The translations under genes and the position numbers were made by a program. This document shows positions 9,442 to 18,000 of a stretch of DNA of 64,000 nucleotides, piece by piece. Numbering within the stretch: the first letter of the stretch is position 1; the number at the start of each line of letters is the position of its first letter. Source of the stretch: Nitrospira sp. LK70. Its GTDB lineage: Bacteria > Nitrospirota > Nitrospiria > Nitrospirales > Nitrospiraceae. The notes below the pieces were generated by a model, which was not told the DNA's origin, did not search any database, and saw only the letters and a program-made list of their open reading frames with translations. The stretch covers positions 33,990-97,989 of the forward strand of contig PHGD01000006.1 of the NCBI GenBank assembly GCA_011090425.1. Direction: 5' to 3'.

Positions 9442-11187
9442 ATGGCGATGCAGCGCACAACGTCCTTCACGAACCGCACCACACCAACAGTGGCTTCCTG
9501 GTCGCCGAACAGGACTTCTGTGGCCGGCATCCTCCAGCGCCAGTGCGTCTGTGGGACCCACACAATGGGTGGCGGGGAGTGTGCGGGCTGTACAAAGAAT
9601 AAGAGTAGTCTGCAGCGGAAGCTTACCATCGGAGCCAGCAACGATCCGTTAGAACAAGAGGCTGATCGAATCGCCGATCAGGTGCTGACGGCGCCTGCAC
9701 ATTCTTCCCTCAACGCCGTCTCGCCACGCATTCAACGTGTCACGGGGTACGCAACTGGGCAGACTGATCTCGCGCCAGCCAGCGTCGACCGTGTCCTTGC
9801 CAGTCCAGGAAGACCACTGGAGCCAGCCCTGCAACAGGAGATGGGCCAACGCTTCAGTTATGATTTTTCCCGAGTGCGAGTGCATACTGACGCCGCTGCT
9901 GAGGAATCGGCTCGGGAAGTAAACGCCAATGCCTACACGGTGGGGCACAACATCGTGTTTGGCGCGGAGCAATTCGTACCGGCGACGCATGCGGGGCGGC
10001 GGTTAATCGCCCACGAATTGGCGCATGTTGTGCAACAAATATCGGTGAATCAGTCTGGGCTCGGGCCCACTCTCCTCCTTCAGCGACAGCCGGCTGCGCC
10101 GAACCCGAGGGTTCGAGAGCGTGTGGTAAAGAGGGTGAATCTGGGCGAGCGTAGTCGGACAGTCGTCAAGATTGAGGTGATCGGTGATGCGAGTCCACGC
10201 TGGCGCTCGGCGAAGACACTGCAGATTGCCGACGAGCTGAACTGGCGCCTCTCCGAGAAGCGTGCGCAGGCCGTATGCGCAGAGACCGAGAAGATTCTCA
10301 AGGCTCTTATTCCCATCCACATGCTCCTCTTCGAATGTCACTACAAACCTTACAGCGAACTGTCCAAGCCGGTCAGGGCTCTCGACGAGCCGGCGGACGT
10401 CTCAGCGGACTTCCAGGGCCGTGGCTCGACGGAGACGTTAGTGGAAGCAGGGAGACGCGGAAGGAGAGCCAACGACCCTTTCATGCGGCGCGTCGAGGTT
10501 GGGGTGACGCTTTACAAGCAGACCGATGCCTTCACCGGGGAGGATCTCGATCTCCGCGAGCGCAAGTCCGGCGCGACGAGAGACTGGGGCCTATGGATAG
10601 CGGACAAGATAGGTCTGCAAGCTGGCGCTAGTTCCTATGAGATTACACTTGAGCTACGGAACGAGAAAACGGGCCAGGCCGGCATGTATATGGGTTGGGT
10701 TAGTGGGGGAGGACCGGGAGCAAACATCCCGGGAGCAAACATCATCGCCAAGACGTCTCTCCCGAAGTTCAAAAAATTCAGGACACCCAGGCCGATGACG
10801 TTCGCTGACTTTAATGGATCGAGGATTGCGGTCGGAACCATCGGTGCCAGCCTCGGTGTCGGTTTGCAACTGTCTGGGTTCAGATTTGTTAGCTTCGTCG
10901 GTGGTCAGGCGACACCAGGATGGATTCGGTTAGGGGGTCTATCGTTCGGTGGGATAGGGCTCGGTGCCAACCTTGGCTTGGGGGTAGTATTCCTCACTAA
11001 CCACCCGCCAGAGGAGTACACAGAAATAACGCGCGTAGGGCGGGAACTACCGCCGCGTGAGTCATTCGCATCTGAGACCACCACACATAGGGTGTTCTTT
11101 GCGACCGGATCGGATGAGGTGACCGCTCTGGAGTCCAATCTTCTTAAGGAGTATCTCATTGACATTGTGAGCCGAAGCGGACTCTGA
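9442..11187 (+). CDS. DUF4157 protein with HELAH motif and OmpA-like segments (581 aa)
   Basis: I chose ATG 9442 because GAGGAGGA lies 11 bases upstream; a longer frame opens at 9286 inside the protease gene. The N-terminus has a Cys-rich segment (RQCVCGTHTMGGGECAGC). DUF4157 follows: LEQEADRIADQV, FSYDFSRVRVHTD and the zinc-protease-like HELAHVVQQ with His191, Glu192 and His195. DUF4157 is a known marker of eCIS-associated cargo. Residues about 244-355 resemble the later part of an OmpA-like domain (GDASPRW, LSEKRAQAV, RRVEV). A segment like the first OmpA strand (VFFATGSDEV) occurs only at the extreme C-terminus, where the protein ends abruptly. A Gly-rich stretch lies at about 490-530. Confidence 0.82.
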   Translation: MAMQRTTSFTNRTTPTVASWSPNRTSVAGILQRQCVCGTHTMGGGECAGCTKNKSSLQRKLTIGASNDPLEQEADRIADQVLTAPAHSSLNAVSPRIQRVTGYATGQTDLAPASVDRVLASPGRPLEPALQQEMGQRFSYDFSRVRVHTDAAAEESAREVNANAYTVGHNIVFGAEQFVPATHAGRRLIAHELAHVVQQISVNQSGLGPTLLLQRQPAAPNPRVRERVVKRVNLGERSRTVVKIEVIGDASPRWRSAKTLQIADELNWRLSEKRAQAVCAETEKILKALIPIHMLLFECHYKPYSELSKPVRALDEPADVSADFQGRGSTETLVEAGRRGRRANDPFMRRVEVGVTLYKQTDAFTGEDLDLRERKSGATRDWGLWIADKIGLQAGASSYEITLELRNEKTGQAGMYMGWVSGGGPGANIPGANIIAKTSLPKFKKFRTPRPMTFADFNGSRIAVGTIGASLGVGLQLSGFRFVSFVGGQATPGWIRLGGLSFGGIGLGANLGLGVVFLTNHPPEEYTEITRVGRELPPRESFASETTTHRVFFATGSDEVTALESNLLKEYLIDIVSRSGL

Positions 11188-11565
11188 CCTCGATCGTGTA
11201 CGATCAGGATCCAAGCCCGCTTAGCCTGCATAGTGAGTAGAGCGAAGTGAAATCCATCACGGGACGGTGGATGGATAAATGAAGAGACAGGCGAAGCCAA
11301 AAGGGTCGGGAATGTTTGTTTGATCGTCAAGGGAACAGGTAGAGATCGATTAGCGTGCGGGAGAGGTTGTTGCTGGAGGGCTCACCAGTTCCAGCCGAGC
11401 CGGCCGAGAGCGCTGCACCTGAATGGCAAAATAGAAGGCTCGCAGGAACGGACTCAGAGAATAGAGTCAGGACTTGCATCAATACATTTAAGTGAGCGCA
11501 AGACGCTTCTGACGCCAAAACCCCTTCTTGGAGGAGCGCCGAGCCACACTGGAGGAGGCTATGCC

Positions 11566-12363
11566 ATGACAACGTTGCAAATCGGATCGAGCGGTCCCGA
11601 TGTTCTGAAGCTTCAACAAACCCTCAAGGAACGGGGGTTCGATCCGGGCAACATCGATGGCCAGTTCGGGCGTGGGACGGAAGCGGCGGTGCTTGCGTTT
11701 CAGAAAAGTGAGGGGCTGTATTCCGATGGCGTCGCCGGGCCGCGCACGCTTGCGGTGCTGGGACTGGCGGAACCGACGGATGTGGTGAGCGCCGTTCCTG
11801 GCGTCACCGTCACCGTGGTGTCGGAAATGTTTCCCCATACACCGATCGGTAACATCAAGGCGAATCTGCCGCCTGTGCTCCATTCCCTCGTGGATCGTGA
11901 GCTGACGGACAAGCCGATGGTGCTCGTTGCGCTTTCGACCATCCGCGCCGAAACAGAAAGCTTCGAACCGATCGCGGAAGGCCGATCACGCTATAACACC
12001 TCGCCCAATGGTCATCCGTTCGACCTCTACGATTATCGCAAGGACTTGGGCAACCAAGGCCCTCCGGACGGCGAGCAATATCGGGGACGAGGGTACATCC
12101 AGCTCACGGGTCGCCTGAACTACGGCAAATACGGGGCGGCGATCGGCCTTGGCGATCAATTGCTGAGCAAGCCGGACCTGGCGAGCGATCCAGATACAGC
12201 CGCCCGACTGTTGGCGGCATTCCTGAAGGACAAGCAGCAGCCGATTCAGGAGGCGCTACTGGAAGGAGATCTCAAGACCGCTCGTCGTTTGGTGAACGGC
12301 GGGACCAACGGGCTCGACCGGTTTGCCGAGGCCTACAAGGCCGGGCAAGGCCTGATTGCGTGA
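11566..12363 (+). CDS. Peptidoglycan-binding/GH19-like endolysin (265 aa)
   Basis: ATG 11566 has GGAGGAGG at 11551-11558; the same frame is open upstream to 11320 but looks noncoding. Residues 1-65 are a PG_binding_1 domain (GSSGPDVLKLQQTLKERGF, NIDGQFGRGTEAAVLAFQ). The rest is a glycoside hydrolase 19/lysin-like domain with YRGRGYIQLTGRLNYGKYG and a candidate catalytic Glu in IRAETESFEP. Such proteins cleave peptidoglycan or chitin. There is no signal peptide, so export would need the injection particle or lysis. Placement after the DUF4157 gene suggests a particle-associated lysin or a release enzyme. Confidence 0.82.
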   Translation: MTTLQIGSSGPDVLKLQQTLKERGFDPGNIDGQFGRGTEAAVLAFQKSEGLYSDGVAGPRTLAVLGLAEPTDVVSAVPGVTVTVVSEMFPHTPIGNIKANLPPVLHSLVDRELTDKPMVLVALSTIRAETESFEPIAEGRSRYNTSPNGHPFDLYDYRKDLGNQGPPDGEQYRGRGYIQLTGRLNYGKYGAAIGLGDQLLSKPDLASDPDTAARLLAAFLKDKQQPIQEALLEGDLKTARRLVNGGTNGLDRFAEAYKAGQGLIA

Positions 12364-12627
12364 GGAGGAGCTCTCAGCTCCGGCCGAACCGGTCGAGGAT
12401 GTCCGTGATCTTCACACTTCATTCGAACCAGCAGGCTCTTGGCGAATGATCACACCGTTACTACGTCGGCACGGGGTTTTTCTAGGTGATCATTGTTGGG
12501 AGTCCAATTAAGATCTGCCTCAGCATCCAACATAGTGAGTCCTGTTTGCCTTCTTGCCGGTCGGCATCCTGGAATCTTCCAACAACGGTGAGGATTGTCG
12601 CTTTTCGGCACACATATCGTTGTACGT

Positions 12628-12852
12628 ATGAGCCGTTTCCTCCTTGTCTCGTTTCCTCTTGCAGCCTCCCTGCTAGGCGTAACGTTTTTAGGTGTTCTCG
12701 CGAGACCGCCACTTGCTGCGGCGGGAGGAATGACAGAGGCCTTTCCTGTTCAGAAAGCCGCACCAACAGCGAGTGGCGCCGGGGCAAGCAGACGCATGCG
12801 CTTAGACAGAGACCCAGTGTGGAAAGTTGCCACGATGTTTTTCAGCCGGTAG
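12628..12852 (+). pseudogene. Truncated copy of the secreted protein at 14150
   Basis: The 74 codons begin MSRFLL and continue through a signal-peptide-like region to EAFPVQKAAPTA. This aligns with the N-terminus of the 209-residue protein at 14150 (MSRILL ... EVFPVQKTAPVA). Similarity stops there and the frame ends after a short Arg-rich tail. Upstream DNA is also shared: around 12474-12503 and 13989-14016 both read GGGTTTTTCT, then a GATCATT word and GGAGT. This is therefore a decayed tandem duplicate, now separated from the intact copy by the methyltransferase gene. It may still be translated as a short secreted peptide. Confidence 0.55.
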
Positions 12853-12897
12853 CTTCTATCTGTTTCTCGTGCTGGATCTAACAAGGAGGACAGGCTC

Positions 12898-13920
12898 ATG
12901 CCGACTCAGGATCAGACCGGGGGCCCCACGCCCCAACTGTTTTTTCAGACGGCCAATGCCTACCAGCGAACGCAAGCGCTGAAGGCGGCCGTCGACTTGG
13001 ATCTGTTCTCAGCTCTTGGAGAGGGGAAGGATACAACGGAAGCCCTCGCGCAACGCTGCGGAGCGGCGGAACGAGGTGTGCGAATTCTCGCGGACTACCT
13101 GACCATCCATGGCTTCCTCGTAAAGGAGGGGAACCGCTACAGGCTGACGTCCGATTCGGAGTTGTTTCTCGATCGACGGTCTCCTGCCTATCTGGGATCC
13201 GTCCTGGGCTTCCTGCACGCACCGAAATTTATTGAGGCCTTCCAGAACCTCACCGAGGCGGTCCGCAAGGGAGGCACCGTGGTCCGTGAGGCTGGGACCG
13301 TCGCGCCTGAACACCCGCTTTGGGTCGAATATGCCAAATCCATGATCCCCATGATGGCCAAGCCGGCAGAGGAGATGGCTCTTTTTGTGAGTCGTACTCA
13401 GTCGGACGTGAAAAAAGTCTTGGACATCGCGGCAGGGCACGGGCTGTTCGGGATCGAAATCGCCAAACGTTGCCCTCACGCAGAGATCGTCGCACTCGAC
13501 TGGCCGAACGTCTTAACCGTCGCGCAGAATCTCGCGCGCCGCGCCGGTGTTCAGGGTCGCTACCGGACCATCGCCGGGGATGCCTTTCAGCAGGAGTTCG
13601 GGACAGGATACGACCTGGTGCTGCTCACTAATTTTCTTCATCACTTTTCCTCCGCCGCATGTGAAACGCTGCTCCGCAAGATTTATCGATGCCTCGAACC
13701 TGGAGGCCGAGTGCTGACTCTGGAGCTCGTGCCCAACGACGACCGCGTCACGCCGCCTCCGGTGGCCGAGTGCAGCCTGATGATGCTTGCCACGACCCCG
13801 GAAGGGGACGCCTACACGTTCAAAGAATTCGAGCGGATGTTCCGCGCGGCCGGCTTCAGTCGAACCGAGCTGCATTCCATGCCCGGCTCGCCTGAACAGC
13901 TGCTCGTGGCTTATAGATAG
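12898..13920 (+). CDS. SAM-dependent O-methyltransferase family protein (340 aa)
   Basis: AAGGAGGA at 12884-12891 precedes the ATG. The N-terminal 100 residues form a winged-helix dimerisation domain (ALKAAVDLDLFSALGEGKDT, CGAAERGVRILADYL). The C-terminal Rossmann domain has SAM motif I (VLDIAAGHGLFG, about 174-185), an acidic ligand in AEIVALDW, and the post-I motif LTNFLHHFS. This matches the acetylserotonin/hydroxyindole O-methyltransferase-like family (PF00891) seen in bacterial natural-product and cofactor pathways. The substrate cannot be read from the sequence. It sits inside a duplicated secreted-protein region, which suggests insertion or rearrangement. Confidence 0.82.
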   Translation: MPTQDQTGGPTPQLFFQTANAYQRTQALKAAVDLDLFSALGEGKDTTEALAQRCGAAERGVRILADYLTIHGFLVKEGNRYRLTSDSELFLDRRSPAYLGSVLGFLHAPKFIEAFQNLTEAVRKGGTVVREAGTVAPEHPLWVEYAKSMIPMMAKPAEEMALFVSRTQSDVKKVLDIAAGHGLFGIEIAKRCPHAEIVALDWPNVLTVAQNLARRAGVQGRYRTIAGDAFQQEFGTGYDLVLLTNFLHHFSSAACETLLRKIYRCLEPGGRVLTLELVPNDDRVTPPPVAECSLMMLATTPEGDAYTFKEFERMFRAAGFSRTELHSMPGSPEQLLVAYR

Positions 13921-14149
13921 GTTGCCGGGGGAGGACAGAGAGGCTGAGTCTTTGTGGGGCGAGCGCGTCATCGCGATCCTGTCCGAGGGTTTTTCTTGGC
14001 GATCATTTTTGGAGTACCCGAAAATTTGTCTAAGGTATCCGAGGTGGTGGCTTTTTTTCTTATTTACTTTTTGTCACTCGACTCCTTAGTATCTTGCGAT
14101 CGACGACAGGCGTCGTTGTTTCGCACATCCAACAGTTAACATTTTTCGC

Positions 14150-14779
14150 ATGAGCCGTATCCTCCTCCCACTTCCTCTTGCCCTCTCTCTCGGTTTGATG
14201 TTCTTGTGTGTCCTTGAGAAACCTCTCTTTGCCGCACAGAGCGGACCGACCGAGGTCTTCCCTGTTCAGAAAACCGCACCAGTCGCGGTCGTGATTGAAA
14301 CAGTCGGGAGCGAAGCTGACCTGCGGCAGCAGATGCGTGTCAAGAATCATGTCGCTGAACTCTCCAACGGAACCATGCGGTTTTCGGAAGCACCGTTAGG
14401 GAGTTTCGGCTTCATTGCGCCACAGCCTCTCGGAATGGCCTTGGTCATGCAAACACCCGATCTGCAATTGGAGCGAGTGGCCTCAACTTCGAATGCCTAT
14501 GAAATCCATAAAATCGCGGATGGCAACGGACTGCTGGTTGGATTCATGACGAGGGAAGCGGCCTCTCAGATATCCCCCAGCGAACGGCCGAAAAATCTGC
14601 ACATTGCGCTTTACTCTAACTCTGTGGATGACGCACCTACCATCGTCGCGGTTCCGCTCAATAAGTTGATGGTGGATCGGCTGCCGATCAGATTCGACTC
14701 TAAAAAGTCAGAGAGTCCCGTGATACTGAACATGGATTTGCTCACTACGGCCAACCGGAAGTCAACCACCGGGCGATAG
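14150..14779 (+). CDS. Secreted protein of unknown function (209 aa)
   Basis: A signal peptide is evident: MSRILLPLPLALSLGLMFL followed by a small-residue site near LFAAQSG. The mature part has two beta-prone halves (LGSFGFIAPQPLGMALVMQT; NGLLVGFMTREAASQ) and no recognisable domain. There is no cysteine in the mature part. A truncated duplicate lies at 12628. The TATCTTGCGA word at 14090-14099 upstream of this gene recurs upstream of the multicopper oxidase gene at 14849-14858, hinting at coordinated expression with it. Function is unknown; a periplasmic partner of the oxidase is only a possibility. Confidence 0.65.
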   Translation: MSRILLPLPLALSLGLMFLCVLEKPLFAAQSGPTEVFPVQKTAPVAVVIETVGSEADLRQQMRVKNHVAELSNGTMRFSEAPLGSFGFIAPQPLGMALVMQTPDLQLERVASTSNAYEIHKIADGNGLLVGFMTREAASQISPSERPKNLHIALYSNSVDDAPTIVAVPLNKLMVDRLPIRFDSKKSESPVILNMDLLTTANRKSTTGR

Positions 14780-14825
14780 CCCTAATGAAAATATGAAGAG
14801 AGACAGCCGTCCGTCCGTGAACGTA

Positions 14826-14854
14826 TTGACAGCCCATGCGGAGTTGAGTATCTT
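14826..14854 (+). promoter_or_regulatory. Sigma70-like promoter of the multicopper oxidase gene
   Basis: TTGACA at 14826-14831 and TATCTT at 14849-14854 are separated by 17 bases, which is close to consensus for a sigma70-type promoter. It lies about 175 bp upstream of the oxidase start, leaving a long leader. The word around the -10 element is shared with the region upstream of the secreted-protein gene at 14150. Confidence 0.55.
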
Positions 14855-15028
14855 GCGACTCTTACGATCGACGAACAGCGACCGTGAACATCACATCTTT
14901 CGGTCAAGTCGGTTGGTTGTTGCCGAAACGATGTTGTCTTCCGATTTTGCACATGGTTGATGGAGGCCGGCTGAGCAGCCTTCGCTGCTCACTTACACTT
15001 AATGTAATGTTATGAAGGAGGTCGGTTC

Positions 15029-18000
15029 ATGTCTCACCGTCATTACACATTCACCCGAGTCTTGAGTGGACTCGCCGGCGTTGCGCTGTTTATTGCGCCG
15101 TCGGTCCTGTTCGCTGAAACTCCATCGCATGTGGCGATGAATCATCAGGCGCCGGGTTGGGCCGAGCAGCTGAAGGGGCAGACGATCATTGAGGATACGA
15201 TGGAAGGCCGACCGGAGCGTACCTCCATGGTCGAGCGGCAGCACCAGCGTATCATGCAACAAATGGAACAGGACGCGACTGCCCAACGCAGCGGCGGGTA
15301 CTACAATGATCTGAACATGATGCACCAATACGGTGCCGGAAATCAGGATGTGCTGCTCATGTCGAACTCCGGCGTAGAACCGGTGTCGATGTCGGGCGGG
15401 CGCTGTCCGGCATCCGCGCCGGTCCGGAAGTACGACGTCTCGGCGATCAACGTCGAGATTTCGCTCAATATGTGGCTCGACTTCTACCCCGGCTACATGT
15501 ACGTCCTGACCGAGAACCTTGAAAAAGTGCGGGCAGAGGAAGGGGTCAACCGCGCGGCCCGCGAGAAGGAAGGCTATGATCCTGGAGCGGTCAAGAACGG
15601 ATTGCAGAGCCAGTGGATTCAGCCGTTGGTGCTCCGAGGTAATCAGGGCGATTGTGTCAAGCTGACGCTTCGTAATCAACTGGAGGGCGGCGAGGAGGTC
15701 AGTCTCAACATTCACGGCTCCAGCATGATCGTCGCCTCCACCGGCAAGCCGGCGACGACGACGAATCCGGACAGCATCGCAGCTAAAGATAAGTCCGTGG
15801 ATCTCGAGTGGTACATTCCGCCGACCCAGCAAGAGGGCGGCCGGCAATTCCACTCCTACAGCAACGATCGCGAGCTGACCGTGATGGGTCTGTTCGGCAC
15901 CTTCGTCGTGGAGCCTAAGGGGTCCGAATATCTCGATCCGCTGGGAACCGGCGAGCCGACGCCGATGAGCAGCGGGTGGCAGGCCATCATCAAGAACGGG
16001 GCAGGGCCTGACTTCCGAGAATTCGTGATTTTCTATCACGAAGTCGGGGACGAGGCGTTTCGACCGCTGAACAAGAAAGGCGACTTCATTCCTCAACGTG
16101 ATCCCTTGACCGACGTCTACCGGCCGGTGGCTCGCGCATTGAACTACCGGAGCGAACCCTTCGGCGTCGACAACATGCAAACGCAGCACGAGTACTTCGG
16201 GTTCGAAGACGAATCCATGGCCTACAGCGCCTATACCTTCGGCGATCCGGCGACGACTATTCCCCGCAGCTATCTGGGCGATCCGGCAAAGTTTCGCCTC
16301 GTGCACGGGGGGTCGGAGGTGTTTCACTCTCACCATCCGCACGGCGGATCGATTCGTTGGCCGCGGAGTCCCCGCGCCATCGATGAAATGCCTTTGTGGC
16401 ATACGGCCAAGAACGGGCCGGTCAAATATCCCGTGATTCGGACCAAGTCCGACCGAGTGGACGTGGAAGTCATCGGACCGTCCGAGACCATGGACCTGGA
16501 AACCGAATGTGGCTCCGGCCTTTGCCAACAGTTGGCCGGGGACTTCCTGTTCCACTGTCACGTCGCTCACCATTACATCGCAGGGATGTGGGGCTATTGG
16601 CGTGTGTACAACACGTTGCAACAGGGAACCTATCATAATGACGTGATGCCGGATCTGCGTGAACTGCCGGACCGGGCCGGCCGTATTCAAAACGGTATTA
16701 CTTCGGATCAGCTCATCGGTCGCACCCTGGACTGGTTCGGAAAGACCTTCACCATCGTCAAGGATGGGAAGACCAACTGGAAGGCATCACCTGCCGTCGT
16801 CAATCTGAAGGACTGGGTCACTATGCAGCTGCCGCCGCAGGGACAGCCTGGGCACCAGAAAGATGAGCGCGCCCAGACCCGTTCCTATGACGCAAGCGTG
16901 CTGGATTGGGCTTGGCAGGGTGATCGTGCGATGACCGAACGTGAAAACACTGTGGACAATCCGCGGTACAAGTCGCCGTCTCCCGGCAACCGGCTGCCGA
17001 TTCTTTTTGAGAGCGCCACCGGAAAGATTGCCTGGCCGCATTTGACACCCCATTTCGGGCGTCGTGTGATCTTCTCTCAGAATCACAATCCTGCTCCATG
17101 GTTGGATATGATCCATCTTGAGGACGACGGATTGCCCAGTTCCTATCCGGCGAAGCCGGGAGAGAATGGGCGATGGAGCATGTGCCCGGAGAATGCCGGC
17201 TCCAAGAAATACAACGTCCATTTCATTCAGACGCCGATAACCTTGTCCGACAAGCAGGGCGATACGCCGGCTATCGTGGACAAGGACGGGCTGATTTACG
17301 TGCTGCATGAGGAAGAAGCGCAGACCAGGAAGAGCGACATCAAGTATCCGCTGGTGGTGCGGGCCAATATTTATGATTGTATCGATTGGATGTTGACCAG
17401 CGAGTGGCCGGACGATGACCATGTCAACTTCCAGGCATCGAAGATCAATACACACTGGCACTTCTTGCAGTTCGACAATCAATCGTCCGACGGCGTCATC
17501 AGCGGCTTTTCGTATGAGCAATCGGTGCGTCCGTTCACGATGCTGGAGAAGAAGTTGAAAAAGGGCCTACCTGTGCCGATGAATACGGTGTTCACCAAGG
17601 CTGCGAAGAAGGGCGAGCGGGTCATTACGGTGAAGAACGCCGCCCAATACCATCCGAACGTGGAACTCCTGATCGGCGCAGACAATGTCGAAGGCAACGA
17701 GATCGGTCGGGTCAAGTCGATCCAAGGCAATCAGATCACGCTCTATCGTCCGCTGAAAAACGCCCATCCGGCCAACGACATCGTGACGGTAGAATTCGTC
17801 CGGCAGCGATTCTGGGTGGATTCCGACGTCGGGACGGTCTTTTGGCACGACCATGCGCTGGGACGAGTCACATGGCCTCACGGAGGGTTCGGCACGATCA
17901 TCATCGAGCCGGTTGGTTCGACCTATCATAATCCGAAGACCGGCAAGGAGGTCCGGAGCGGTCCGCTCGTGGATATTCGAACAGCGGAGCCGGTTGGATA

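Noticed and set aside
11320..11565. Upstream extension of the lysin gene
   Set aside because: No ribosome site and noncoding-like composition; GGAGGAGG sits just before ATG 11566.
14999..16690. A long open frame (563 codons) on the minus strand opposite the oxidase gene
   Set aside because: The frame runs antisense to a well-supported multicopper oxidase with intact motifs, and its translation has no recognisable domain; it is a GC-driven shadow.
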